Positions 30,926 through 38,811 of a stretch of 43,320 nt of DNA are shown here, in pieces. The notes beneath the pieces are model-generated. The model was not told where the DNA came from. It did no database searches and saw only the letters and a program-made list of their open reading frames with translations. The stretch spans positions 1 to 43,320 of the forward strand of contig NZ_KI913949.1 in assembly GCF_000332095.2 (NCBI RefSeq), written 5' to 3'. Both the position numbers and the translations under genes were made by a program. Each line of letters starts with the position of its first letter. The stretch's first letter is position 1. The DNA comes from Leptolyngbya sp. PCC 6406. Lineage in GTDB: Bacteria; Cyanobacteriota; Cyanobacteriia; Phormidesmidales; Phormidesmidaceae.

Positions 30926-31272
30926 TACTTTGCCTCCAGAATGCTTTTGCGCTTCAGTGCCAGATTCAAGTCTGAGGCTGGGGTCTTTTGCGTTTTTTTA
31001 ATAAATCCATGTAGCAAAATCATATTTTCTCCATAGATACAGAAGAGCACACGGGCGATTTTGCCATTGGGGAGGTTTGACCGAACTTCGTAAAGCCCTT
31101 TGCCCATTGGGCGACAGATTGGCATCCCAATGGGCCACCCATACTCAACAGTTTTAATATCAACCCCGACAACTTTTCGTTCAGATGGCTCAAGCGACTT
31201 GAGCCATTCTCTGACTGGCTCATTTCCTCCCTCTGACTGATAAAACCTGGCAGGTAAACGCTTTGCTTCCAT
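30925..31272 (-). CDS. HigB/RelE-like toxin (phage Gp49-like, DUF891)
   Basis: The 115-residue protein has the Gp49-like pattern: RLPARFYQSEGGNEPVREWL, SERKVVGVDIKTVEYGWPIG, MPICRPMGKGLYEVRSNLPN, KIARVLFCIYGENMILLHGF and IKKTQKTPASD. These are the strands and basic residues of the RelE/ParE-fold mRNA interferases of HigB type. Start MEAKRLP fits the family. Translation is coupled to the antitoxin by the TAATG overlap. It is the only complete two-gene toxin-antitoxin module in the 29.5-32.3 kb cluster. Confidence 0.88.
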   Translation of the reverse strand: MEAKRLPARFYQSEGGNEPVREWLKSLEPSERKVVGVDIKTVEYGWPIGMPICRPMGKGLYEVRSNLPNGKIARVLFCIYGENMILLHGFIKKTQKTPASDLNLALKRKSILEAK

Positions 31273-31357
31273 TGATGGACATTGTACCTTTTTTGGTTCG
31301 ACCTAGCTAACTATCCCAAGAACTACGCTGGCTGGCAGAGGACGGTTACTATCGGGG

Positions 31358-31543
31358 TTAGTGTCGAACTGCATTGACCTCAGCCAGGATGTCATCATCG
31401 CTGACATCTTCAATCGACGGTTGGACATAGAGTTCCTGTAGCAAAGCCGTGAGATCAGTCGAACGAGAGATCAAGGGTTGTAGCAGTTTAGCCGGGGGGA
31501 GTGAATCATTACAGCGGCGGGATGCTGGGTTACTACCCGTTCG
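31358..31543 (-). pseudogene. C-terminal fragment of a small antitoxin-like protein
   Basis: A frame without start codon reads PAKLLQPLISRSTDLTALLQ, then ELYVQPSIEDVSDDDILAEV and NAVRH before a TAA at 31358. The acidic VSDDDILAEVNAVR ending is typical of small cyanobacterial antitoxins of toxin-antitoxin pairs. It is bounded upstream by an in-frame TAG. No partner toxin is seen. It fills the gap 31273-31587. Confidence 0.45.
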
Positions 31544-31587
31544 CTACCCTAGGACTAGGTCGTCCAATATCGTGAAGTGAGCTGCGA

Positions 31588-31827
31588 ATGTTGAACATTT
31601 CTCTGCCAGAGCAACTGCAAGCTTTTATCGAAGCGCAAGCTAGATCTGCGGGGATGGGCTCGACTAGCGAGTATATCTGTCAATTGATTTTGCGAGAACA
31701 GGCAAGGGTTGCTCAGCAAGCACGGGTAGAAGCCCTGCTGCTAGAGGGTTTGGACAGTGGCGATGGGGTAGAAGCCACCGACGATTGGTGGGACCAAAAG
31801 CGGGCTCGACTGGTTGAGCAATCTTAA
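31588..31827 (+). CDS. ParD/CopG-type antitoxin
   Basis: The 79-residue protein is a ribbon-helix-helix antitoxin: MLNISLPEQLQAFIEAQARS gives the beta strand and first helix, GMGSTSEYICQLILREQARV the second. The acidic C-terminus (LLLEGLDSGDGVEATDDWWD) is the toxin-binding tail. The parE-like toxin that should follow is only traceable as about 45 nt (31830-31875, reading PQILYAAQDISSILD in another frame) before the sequence changes into the truncated antitoxin on the other strand. The antitoxin is therefore orphaned. Confidence 0.85.
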   Translation: MLNISLPEQLQAFIEAQARSAGMGSTSEYICQLILREQARVAQQARVEALLLEGLDSGDGVEATDDWWDQKRARLVEQS

Positions 31828-31855
31828 CCTCAGATTCTCTATGCTGCCCAGGATA

Positions 31856-32062
31856 TCAGCAGCATTTTGGATGGCGAAGATTGAGATGGGTAATCTCAGC
31901 CAGTACCCCAATGTCACCATGGGCAGCCGTCACATAGCGCAGTGCCGTCAAAAACTCCTCAACCGAGCCCCCCGCGATCGCGGTCGAGAGATATTCCGCC
32001 GCCACCTCTACATCCTGTAATTCCTCAATTAACAGGTCGTCATAATTTTCAGGAATCGTCAT
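31856..32062 (-). pseudogene. HI1420-type antitoxin, C-terminus lost
   Basis: MTIPENYDDLLIEELQDVEV gives the complete N-terminus, then the sequence parallels 30309-30557 down to LAEITHLN. A 2-nt insertion and a change of sequence at about 31873-31878 end the homology, so the DNA-binding helix and C-terminus are missing (LRHPKCC stop). 31879-32030 is about 95 percent identical to 30431-30582. Its ATG lies 3 nt after the stop of the next upstream gene, so it was the second gene of an operon. Confidence 0.8.
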
Positions 32063-32065
32063 TTT

Positions 32066-32275
32066 TTATCCCTGTTGCACAACCCGAGTTGATCGCAACT
32101 TCAGTAGGGATAGAAACTCCGCTAACTCCACTAAGCCCTCGGCCTCCGATCGCTCTAGTGGCGATAATACTTGCCCCTGATCTTGACGATCCAGCAAGTA
32201 TTGAAGGCGTGCCTGAACTGCATCAGGCAGGTGAAACTGTGTCAGCGCGAGAGGAATTTCGATGGTGTCAACCAT
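32066..32275 (-). CDS. Small conserved cyanobacterial protein in toxin-antitoxin context
   Basis: From the ATG at 32275 (MVDTIEIPLALTQFHLPDAV) the protein is 69 residues; a start 17 codons upstream (32326) is possible but the shorter one fits the conserved opening. It is acidic and helical, with QARLQYLLDRQDQGQVLSPL and EAEGLVELAEFLSLLKLRS. Similar short proteins are common in cyanobacteria beside nuclease or toxin genes; I do not know a function. The stop is 3 nt from the following antitoxin fragment. Its partner, if any, is lost. Confidence 0.65.
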   Translation of the reverse strand: MVDTIEIPLALTQFHLPDAVQARLQYLLDRQDQGQVLSPLERSEAEGLVELAEFLSLLKLRSTRVVQQG

Positions 32276-32448
32276 GTTTACAGACCGCTTCTGTACAACG
32301 ACCTCAATGTCTATCAGTGTAGACACTTGCCCTAATTTACTGCCGCTGCTCTGATTTGCAGGGGGTATTGAATTCAGATCGCGTCTTAGGCACTGTCATG
32401 GTTGAATGACGGAGGATTCCTGAGGGAGCTATCACAAGGAGTATTGCC

Positions 32449-33216
32449 GTGACAGAGATTGATCCCACCCCAGACTCAGCAACGGGAAGCCGTTGGATTA
32501 GTCGGCTGCTGCCCGCCGCTGTTCGACTTTGGCTCCATTCCCAGGCAGAGCACATCGAAAACCTGGTGTTTGACATCCAGGGGCGCGATCGCGAAATTCT
32601 ACGCGGTTACCTACCGGGCGTCACCCTCTCGGCAGAAAAAGCCATTTACCAAGGGATGCACCTGAGCCAAATAGCGGTTCAGGCCAGAGAAATCCGCGTC
32701 AATTTGGGGCAAATTCTGCGGGGTAAACCCCTAAAGTTGCTGGCGGCTTTCCCTGTCACGGGGCGGGTTTGCTTAACTGAAGCCGATTTGAACGCTTCCC
32801 TCACCTCCGAACTCCTGGGGGAAGGACTCTACGATTTCCTCACCCAATTGGCAGCGGCCCAGACGGAAACTGGGGATCTACAAACGGTACTAGCCGCCTG
32901 CTCCGACAAAACGGTGCAGCCCTACTACGAGCCCCAAGCGACACTGGGGGAGGGGGTTATTGTCCTGAAGCTCGTCCCTCGACCCGGACAAGCTGTCCCC
33001 GCCATCTCGATTGAGACGGGCCTTGCCATTACCGACGGGCGGTATCTGAGCCTGCAAGAGCCGCGCTGGCTCTCCCCCTCAGAGTCCAGTGACCGTCAGG
33101 AATTGCCCGGTCTCCAGGGGTTTTCCCTAGACCTCGGCCCCGAAGTAGCCCTCTCGGAATGCACCATCAGCCCCGGCCAACTGGTGCTAGCAGGTGGCCT
33201 CCAGGTCTTGCCCTAG
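32449..33216 (+). CDS. DUF2993 (LmeA-like) lipid-binding family protein
   Basis: The 255-residue protein uses a GTG start 6 nt after a good AAGGAG. It shows the DUF2993 sequence order: IENLVFDIQGRDREILRGYL, GVTLSAEKAIYQGMHLSQIA, VQAREIRVNLGQILRGKPLK, and VCLTEADLNASLTSELL. These proteins have a tubular lipid-binding fold related to LmeA. No signal peptide is apparent, unlike actinobacterial members. It stands alone with a gene-free 3' flank of repeats. Confidence 0.85.
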   Translation: MTEIDPTPDSATGSRWISRLLPAAVRLWLHSQAEHIENLVFDIQGRDREILRGYLPGVTLSAEKAIYQGMHLSQIAVQAREIRVNLGQILRGKPLKLLAAFPVTGRVCLTEADLNASLTSELLGEGLYDFLTQLAAAQTETGDLQTVLAACSDKTVQPYYEPQATLGEGVIVLKLVPRPGQAVPAISIETGLAITDGRYLSLQEPRWLSPSESSDRQELPGLQGFSLDLGPEVALSECTISPGQLVLAGGLQVLP

Positions 33217-33235
33217 GCACGGCACCCCTCTATTC

Positions 33236-33318
33236 GGCGAACAAGGGGCTTAAGCCCCTTGCCTGGACTTAACCTGACTGGCGAACAAGGGGCTCAAGCC
33301 CCTTGGCTGGACCTAACC
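33236..33318. repeat. Two 39-bp direct repeats with CAAGGGGCTTAAGCCCCTTG hairpin
   Basis: GGCGAACAAGGGGCTTAAGC (33236 on) recurs at 33280 with few changes; each contains a perfect or near-perfect 20-bp palindrome. It lies just after the DUF2993 stop and could act as a terminator although T-runs are absent. Confidence 0.7.
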
Positions 33319-33403
33319 CGAGTGAGGACCGCTATATCTCAGCAGGATTCACCTCGGCAAAATCGGCAGCAGTATAGCAGCAGTTTTAACCGCCCTGAGT
33401 TCC

Positions 33404-33448
33404 GTAGGGTGCATAACGCTAAGGCGTGGCTTCGCGAATGCACCCTAC
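33404..33448. repeat. REP-like hairpin
   Basis: GTAGGGTGCATAACGC and the inverted GCGAATGCACCCTAC flank AAGGCGTGGCTTC. Related in inverse orientation to 21651-21718. It abuts the IS5-type element on its left, with about 25 bp between. The stretch 33217-33473 has no gene. Confidence 0.65.
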
Positions 33449-33473
33449 CAGTGCTCAACGGTTCCGGTACTTT

Positions 33474-34501
33474 AGACCTGTTGTGAAATAGGGGATAATA
33501 GCCTCTAGAGCTAGTTAACCCGGTTGTGCCGTGCTGAACCTCCAACGCGCCCTCAAGAGTGACCGCCTCCTGCGGGCTTTGACCGGTTTGAACCGGAAAG
33601 CCTTTGAGGAACTGGAATCCACCTTCGCTCAGGTGTTGGCCCATGCAGAGGTTCCCCGTCGGAGTCCCTTACCCCGTCAACGGGCCACCGGAGCCGGACG
33701 AAAACCCAATTTAGCAACGGTCGAGACCAAACTGTTCTTCATCTTGTTCTACTTCAAGGTGTATCCGACCTTTGATTTGGCCGGTGTCCTGTTTGACCTG
33801 GATCGCGCTCAGGCGAATCGTTGGATGCATCGCCTCCAACCACTGCTGGAGGAAGCCCTGGGTGAAAAAATGGCGTTGCCGAAACGCAAATTGACCAGTC
33901 TTGAAGAATTTATCGAAGCCTTTCCCGAGGTGGAACGGGTGATTCTTGACGGGACTGAACGCCCCATTCAGCGGGCCAAAGACCGGGACCAACAGAAGGA
34001 AGATTACTCAGGCAAAAAGAAGCGCCATACCCGCACCCACCTGGCTGGTGTCGCCCCAGACCGCCAGATTCTCGTATTCAGCACCGCCTATCCCGGTAAG
34101 GCGCACGACAAAGGCATTCTCAATAGCGAGGGATGGGCCGAGTGGATTCCTGATGACGTCAAAATCCAGGGTGATTCAGGCTTTCAGGGGCTGCAAAACG
34201 AGTATGTCAACGTAGAGATTCCACACAAGAAACCTAAGGGCGGACAACTCACCGATGAGCAGAAAGCTGAGAATCAAGCCCTCGCCCGAGAACGGGTCGT
34301 CGGGGAGCATGCCTTTGCTGGCCTAAAACGCTATGGGATTGCCGCCCAGGTCTATCGCAATCGCAAAGCGAACTTTGATGACCGCTCCATCTTCACAGCG
34401 GCAGGACTCTGGAACTTTTATCTGATGGCCGCTTAACCGAGGGAGAGAGGAAGGAAGTCGCCCTTGAAGGTTTTGACTGAGCACTATTTCACAACAAGTC
34501 T
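33474..34501 (+). mobile_element. IS5-family insertion sequence with 18-bp TIRs
   Basis: AGACCTGTTGTGAAATAG (33474-33491) is the inverse of CTATTTCACAACAAGTCT (34484-34501) with one mismatch. TTT flanks both sides (33471-33473 and 34502-34504), consistent with a short target duplication. The 1028-bp element carries a single transposase. It landed 20 bp beyond the cdsA stop codon. Confidence 0.88.
33531..34436 (+). CDS. IS5-family DDE transposase (DDE_Tnp_4)
   Basis: The 301-residue protein starts GTG (MLNLQRALKSDRLLRAL). An HTH_Tnp_4 segment (about 45-105: LPRQRATGAGRKPNLATVET, YPTFDLAGVLFDLDRAQANR) precedes the DDE domain: ILDGTERPIQRAKDRDQQKE (first Asp), GDSGFQGL (second Asp), and ERVVGEHAFAGLKRY (Glu). 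It is uninterrupted and not split by the programmed frameshift of some relatives, so it is probably functional. Codon use resembles the host. Confidence 0.93.
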   Translation: MLNLQRALKSDRLLRALTGLNRKAFEELESTFAQVLAHAEVPRRSPLPRQRATGAGRKPNLATVETKLFFILFYFKVYPTFDLAGVLFDLDRAQANRWMHRLQPLLEEALGEKMALPKRKLTSLEEFIEAFPEVERVILDGTERPIQRAKDRDQQKEDYSGKKKRHTRTHLAGVAPDRQILVFSTAYPGKAHDKGILNSEGWAEWIPDDVKIQGDSGFQGLQNEYVNVEIPHKKPKGGQLTDEQKAENQALARERVVGEHAFAGLKRYGIAAQVYRNRKANFDDRSIFTAAGLWNFYLMAA

Positions 34502-34520
34502 TTTATTTAGACGCACGTCT

Positions 34521-35414
34521 CTAACCCGGCAAAATCGGCAGCAGCAGCGTCGCAAAGTAATAGACAATCGGAGCCGTAAACACATAGCTGTCGGCCCGGT
34601 CCAAAATCCCCCCATGGCCGGGAATGAGTTGGCCCGAATCCTTAACCCCTGCATCCCGCTTCATCAAGGATTCCGTTAGATCCCCCAGCAAGCTAGAGAC
34701 CCCAATCAAGGCCCCCAGAGCCGCCCCCGAAAGCAGGGGATAGGGCCAGCCCAGTCCAGCAGAACTGAGGGCTCCCACCGTAATACTGCCAATAACCCCA
34801 AATACCGCCCCTTCTACTGTTTTCTTAGGGCTGATATCCGACAGGGGTGTACGACCAAAAGAGCGACCCACCAGATACGCGCCAATATCTGCCGCCCAAA
34901 TACAGGCAAAGGCAGTCACGGTCAGGGTCAACCCCAGGGGGAGGGTGTCGATCGCGAGGGGCCACTGAGGCCAAAACCCCTGAAGGGGCAAGGTGCCCGC
35001 CGCCCCTAAATCCCGCAGGCGAATCCAGTAGCTAGGCAGATATCCCCCATAGAACAGTCCGAGAATCGAGGCTGCTACATCAGCGATCGTGGCCCGCTTA
35101 GGCTGAAACAGCAGATAAAAACAAATGAAGGTTCCCCCCAACGGCAGCACCGCATTGGCCAAGGCGGGAGACAGGTGGGCCACCAGTAGTAACAGTTGGC
35201 TCACGACAAACGTAGTCTTCGCCGCCGGGAAAATGCCCTTGGCCTGGACCAGTTGAAAGATTTCCCGCTGCCCCAGAAACACAATGACCCCAAAGGCTAG
35301 GGTGAAATACCAGCCCCCCAATACCACAATCGCCAGCGCCAAGGTAATAGCCACAACGGCGCTGATAGTACGAGCCATAGGAATGGGGGGAGGCACTGAG
35401 GCGAAGTCCTTCAT
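34521..35414 (-). CDS. cdsA: Phosphatidate cytidylyltransferase
   Basis: The 297-residue integral membrane protein has about eight hydrophobic helices (e.g. ISAVVAITLALAIVVLGGWY). The C-terminal CDP-alcohol signature is complete: SLLGDLTESLMKRDAGVKDS, GQLIPGHGGILDRADSYVF. It makes CDP-diacylglycerol from CTP and phosphatidic acid at the plasma or thylakoid membrane, the precursor of phosphatidylglycerol, essential for cyanobacterial photosystems. The first residues (MKDFASVPPPIP) may be an overextension; MARTISAVV at residue 13 is an alternative start. An IS5-type element inserted close downstream leaves the coding region intact. Confidence 0.95.
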   Translation of the reverse strand: MKDFASVPPPIPMARTISAVVAITLALAIVVLGGWYFTLAFGVIVFLGQREIFQLVQAKGIFPAAKTTFVVSQLLLLVAHLSPALANAVLPLGGTFICFYLLFQPKRATIADVAASILGLFYGGYLPSYWIRLRDLGAAGTLPLQGFWPQWPLAIDTLPLGLTLTVTAFACIWAADIGAYLVGRSFGRTPLSDISPKKTVEGAVFGVIGSITVGALSSAGLGWPYPLLSGAALGALIGVSSLLGDLTESLMKRDAGVKDSGQLIPGHGGILDRADSYVFTAPIVYYFATLLLPILPG

Positions 35415-35714
35415 AAATAAGGTGAGTGGGAATCGACCCCAGAGAATTGACCCTCATGGTCACATCGGGTCTGAAGTCAGGCTAATCATAGTCAAGCGAG
35501 AATTTCAAGGTACGACTTCAGGCCATCTCCACCAGGGATGCCAACGCTGCCGTGTAAGTTAATCCTCCCTTAATCCCTATAGTTTCACCTGTTTGGCGTT
35601 GCTTCGCCGCCAATGGATCTCGACTTTCCCCGTAAATCACCCCACCACCACCCTCTTTACGCTTCCAACACTTTTTCCAAACCTCCCATCCCAATCCACC
35701 AGAAACGCCCCACA

Positions 35715-36824
35715 ATGGAAAAGGCCCTTTGCTCTGTCGCTAGCTGTATTCCCTTCATGTTTAAGACCCAGGATCTCCACGTTGTTGAAACGCGCCCACT
35801 GGTGAGCCCTGCCTTGCTGCACCACGAACTCCCCATGACCGAGCAGGCGACAGCTTTAGTGGCCCAGACCCGCGATCGCATCCGCAACATTCTCTACAAC
35901 GAAGATCGGCGCTTGTTGGTGATTGTTGGCCCCTGCTCCGTCCATGACGTGGATGCCGCCTGCGACTATGGCCGTCAACTGGTGAAACTGCGCGAAGAAC
36001 TTTCCGATCGGCTAGAGATCGTCATGCGGGTGTACTTCGAGAAGCCCCGCACCAGCATCGGCTGGAAAGGGTTGATCAATGACCCCCACCTAGACAACAG
36101 CTACGACATCAACACCGGGCTACGCCTTGCCCGTAAACTGCTGCTGGACCTCGCCGCCATGGGGCTCCCCGCCGCGACGGAGCTGCTAGATCCCATTACC
36201 CCCCAATACATCGCTGACATAATCACCTGGACCGCCATTGGGGCACGGACCACAGAAAGCCAAACCCACCGGGAAATGGCCTCTGGTCTATCCATGCCCA
36301 TTGGCTTCAAAAACAACACCGATGGCAGTCTCCAAGCGGCGACTAACGCCATGCTGGCCGCCAGTCAGCCCCACCATTTCCTGGGCATCAACCACCATGG
36401 TCTCGCCAGCATTGTCACCACCACAGGTAACCCCGATGGCCATCTGGTGCTGCGGGGGGGCAAGCATGGCCCCAATTACGATCGCACCCATGTACAACAG
36501 GCCACCGCAGAACTCACCAAGGCGGGGTTGAATCCCCGGATGATGGTGGATTGCAGCCATGCCAATGCTGACAAGGACCACAATCGTCAGGTTGCGGTGC
36601 TAGAAAGTGTCGTGGATCAGGTGCGGTCCGGCTCCCGAAGCATCCTTGGGGTGATGGTCGAGAGCCATCTGGTGGCGGGCAAGCAGTCGATTCCCAGTAA
36701 TCTCAGCCAGTTGGTCTACGGGCAAAGCATCACCGATGCCTGTGTCAATATGGACACCACTGCTACCATGCTACGCACCCTGGCCGCCGCCGTAGAACCC
36801 TCCCTCCAGACGTCCACCACCTAG
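35715..36824 (+). CDS. aroG: 3-deoxy-7-phosphoheptulonate synthase (DAHP synthase, AroG/AroF type)
   Basis: The most plausible starts are ATG 35715 (MEKALCSV) or 35757 (MFKTQDLHVV, 355 residues, nearest to E. coli AroG size); the frame is open further upstream but without conservation. Type I-alpha motifs are all present: VIVGPCSVHDVDAA, KPRTSIGWKGLINDPHLDN, PAATELLDPITPQYIAD, GARTTESQTHREMASGLSMP, RGGKHGPNYD and MMVDCSHANADK, giving the metal ligands and PEP/E4P site. It catalyses the first shikimate step. Divergent from cdsA. Its type of feedback control cannot be read from the sequence. Confidence 0.95.
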   Translation: MEKALCSVASCIPFMFKTQDLHVVETRPLVSPALLHHELPMTEQATALVAQTRDRIRNILYNEDRRLLVIVGPCSVHDVDAACDYGRQLVKLREELSDRLEIVMRVYFEKPRTSIGWKGLINDPHLDNSYDINTGLRLARKLLLDLAAMGLPAATELLDPITPQYIADIITWTAIGARTTESQTHREMASGLSMPIGFKNNTDGSLQAATNAMLAASQPHHFLGINHHGLASIVTTTGNPDGHLVLRGGKHGPNYDRTHVQQATAELTKAGLNPRMMVDCSHANADKDHNRQVAVLESVVDQVRSGSRSILGVMVESHLVAGKQSIPSNLSQLVYGQSITDACVNMDTTATMLRTLAAAVEPSLQTSTT

Positions 36825-36847
36825 TACTGCAAGGCGGAAGGCAGAAG

Positions 36848-36887
36848 GCAGAAGGGGCAGAAGGGGCAGAAGGGGCAGAAGGGGAAA
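36848..36887. repeat. Four 10-bp tandem units GCAGAAGGGG
   Basis: Perfect units at 36848-36857, 36858-36867, 36868-36877 and 36878-36887, preceded by a partial one. It lies just after the aroG stop. The rest of 36888-37164 holds two GCGCGG palindromes (below), a degenerate one at 37037-37063, an AAAACTC 7-mer run at 37114-37144, and no gene. Confidence 0.85.
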
Positions 36888-36997
36888 TCCATGCCCCACA
36901 AGGGTTCCTGCACCTATTTTGTCCCGCTTGCGGCAATCGGGACGCTTGCGCGACGATGGCAGGAATAGTTCCGCTAAGTTGCAACCTGTCACCCCCT

Positions 36998-37025
36998 GCA
37001 TTGGGCGCGGAAACCGTTCCCCTAC
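36998..37025. repeat. GCGCGG..CCGCGC palindromic repeat, copy 3
   Basis: GCATTGGGCGCGGAAACCGT then TCCCCTACC: a degenerate copy in which TT replaces CG in the right arm, so the hairpin is weaker than at 15000-15028. Confidence 0.6.
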
Positions 37026-37076
37026 CGGGAAATTCCGTATTGGGCACGGGTACCCCGTCCCGACGGCGACATCCTG

Positions 37077-37104
37077 CGTTGGGCGCGGAAACCGCGCCCC
37101 TACC
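37077..37104. repeat. GCGCGG..CCGCGC palindromic repeat, copy 4
   Basis: GCGTTGGGCGCGGAAACCGC then GCCCCTACC; hairpin arms are intact. Followed by GGGAAATTTAATTCAAAA, the same tail type seen after copy 1 at 14838 (GATATTTAATTCAAAA). Confidence 0.7.
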
Positions 37105-37164
37105 GGGAAATTTAATTCAAAACTCAAAACTCAAAACTCAAAATTCATATCACCCCCCCAACAC

Positions 37165-37791
37165 CTAGCTAGCCTGCTTGGCTAAAATCGCGGTTTTGAC
37201 CTCGTTCCTAACCTTCTCCACAATGGGCTCCCAATCCTCAGCTTTATACTTCAGGGGTTCTCCCAGGCGTAGACACTGCTTAACAAGGTAATCGACCGTT
37301 GCTCGGGCCATTTGATCGGGTTTAGGACCATTGGCAACAAAAAAGTCATAGTCTTGCCAGAACACCAGCTCATAGGTATAAAACCCATCCTTATTGAGAA
37401 AATGGCTGGCCTTGAAAATCTGAAGCCGATGGGTGGGGACAATTTCTCCCCGTTGGCGGCGGGCTTTGGCCGCTTCCCGTTCCTCTTCTGCCTTGGGGGT
37501 GTGGGCCGTGGGCAGTGGCCCTAGAAAGTCACAGTAGATGTGGAGATCCATTGATGAGGTGCTGGCCACCATCTGGGCCGAGTTCATGTCTCGTCGCTTG
37601 GGGGAATACATCCAGGTGCGTACCGCCCGAGGGGTGTCCCGACCTTCTAGCAGAGAGATCACACCGTTATCGCCTTCAATGGTGTGCATAGACTGGAAGG
37701 GCGGACGGCTAGTGCCTGTCTTTTCGCTACGAGCCCACAACATGCGGCGAATAAAGCTGAGACTATCTTCAAGGATGCGATCGAATATCAT
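37165..37791 (-). CDS. Conserved cyanobacterial protein of unknown function
   Basis: The 208-residue protein starts MIFDRILEDSLSFIRRMLWA. It has no signal peptide and no membrane helix. Notable stretches: MDLHIYCDFLGPLPTAHTPK, a basic helix EEREAAKARRQRGEIV, then FKASHFLNKDGFYTYELVFW and QDYDFFVANGPKPDQMARAT with a helical end. The coding frame is uninterrupted and rich in charged residues as in a soluble protein. I do not recognise the family and see no catalytic motif. It is divergent from the mtnD gene, and a 468-bp gene-free region separates them. Confidence 0.6.
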   Translation of the reverse strand: MIFDRILEDSLSFIRRMLWARSEKTGTSRPPFQSMHTIEGDNGVISLLEGRDTPRAVRTWMYSPKRRDMNSAQMVASTSSMDLHIYCDFLGPLPTAHTPKAEEEREAAKARRQRGEIVPTHRLQIFKASHFLNKDGFYTYELVFWQDYDFFVANGPKPDQMARATVDYLVKQCLRLGEPLKYKAEDWEPIVEKVRNEVKTAILAKQAS

Positions 37792-38259
37792 GGTGTCGCC
37801 TTTCAGGGATGGATTTAGGATTGTCGAGTTCAGGATTCGGATTCAGGATCTGGCCCTCGTCACTGGCCTTCATCACTGGCCCTCATCCGTAGGGGGTGAA
37901 GCTGTTCTACTGATGCCCGTTACCCAGAAGAGTCTAGGGTTGGGTAAGTGTGCCATTGCCTTTCGGAACACACCGCAGCTTCGGAAAATGGTGTTTTGGA
38001 TTCATAGCCCTGCGGGCCTGACTACGCTAACGCCACAATGCCCCTAGGGTGACTCGGGGGGTCGAGGTCTACAGTCTTAAAATTCCCAATTGAGGTGCTA
38101 GTGCAACTGGGGGAAGATTACCTAGGGCGCACTCCAATTACGACTACAACGAAGGCAGAGAAAGGATTTTGGAACCTTACGTCCGTTCATGGGGTGGGCT
38201 AAATTGCCTACAATTGAGAAATCGATACGAAACCTGTTCTCTCTCTCTCTTTACCGCCG
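37792..38259. other. 468-bp region without a gene
   Basis: Open frames here have no start or codon signature of a gene. Near 37817-37870 there are small imperfect repeats (GGATTCGGATTCAGGATC and CTGGCC-TTCATCACTGGCCC). An alternating CTCTCTCTCTCT run precedes the mtnD start at 38239-38250. I see no RNA gene or terminator with confidence. Confidence 0.5.
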
Positions 38260-38811
38260 ATGGCTGTCCTCAGCATTGCTAAAGAAAACCGTCAGATTAC
38301 TGAACTAGAGGCCATCTGGGCCTACCTTCAGAGTATCGACCTCGATTATGAACAGTGGGAACCCGCCCATCCCCTATCTCCGGAGGCTACCGCCGAGGAT
38401 ATTCTGACCGCCTACCAAGGGGAGGTCGATCGTCTCAAGGCGGCGGGGGGCTATGTGACTGCTGATGTCATCAACATCACGCCGGAAACCCCCAACTTGG
38501 AGATGTTGCTGAAGAAGTTCAACCAAGAACACTGGCATGATGAGGATGAGGTGCGCTTCATCATCTCTGGCCATGGGCTATTTCACATTAATCCTCAGTC
38601 GGGTCCGGTGGTGGCCATTGAGGTGGGGCCGGGGGATTTACTGGTGGTGCCTGGGGGAACGCACCACTGGTTTGATCTCTGCCGCGATCGCAGAATTCAG
38701 GCCATTCGCCTATTCCAAGATCCGGCAGGTTGGACCCCCCACTACACAGAGACAGGTAAGGAAAAAGGGTACCAACCCCTGTGCTTTGGTCCTGCCTTTG
38801 TCACTAGTTAG
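38260..38811 (+). CDS. mtnD: Acireductone dioxygenase
   Basis: The 183-residue protein has the cupin metal site of [13 protein letters not shown] (ligands His, His, Glu at about residues 95-102) and GTHHWFDL (His at about 142). SGHGLFHIN and [14 protein letters not shown] surround it. The enzyme oxidises the acireductone of the methionine salvage pathway; an Fe or Ni ion decides which product forms, and that is not readable here. Start [10 protein letters not shown] is conserved-looking. The 3' end overlaps the convergent pentapeptide gene by 4 nt. No other mtn gene is in the window. Confidence 0.93.
   Translation: MAVLSIAKENRQITELEAIWAYLQSIDLDYEQWEPAHPLSPEATAEDILTAYQGEVDRLKAAGGYVTADVINITPETPNLEMLLKKFNQEHWHDEDEVRFIISGHGLFHINPQSGPVVAIEVGPGDLLVVPGGTHHWFDLCRDRRIQAIRLFQDPAGWTPHYTETGKEKGYQPLCFGPAFVTS

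Noticed and set aside
35613..35714. Upstream extension of DAHP synthase
   Set aside because: The extra 34 residues are His/Pro-rich and unlike the family N-terminus; later ATGs fit the known size.
37538..38047. Plus-strand frame across 37.5-38.0 kb
   Set aside because: It is antisense to the unknown gene and then runs through repeat-like noncoding DNA.
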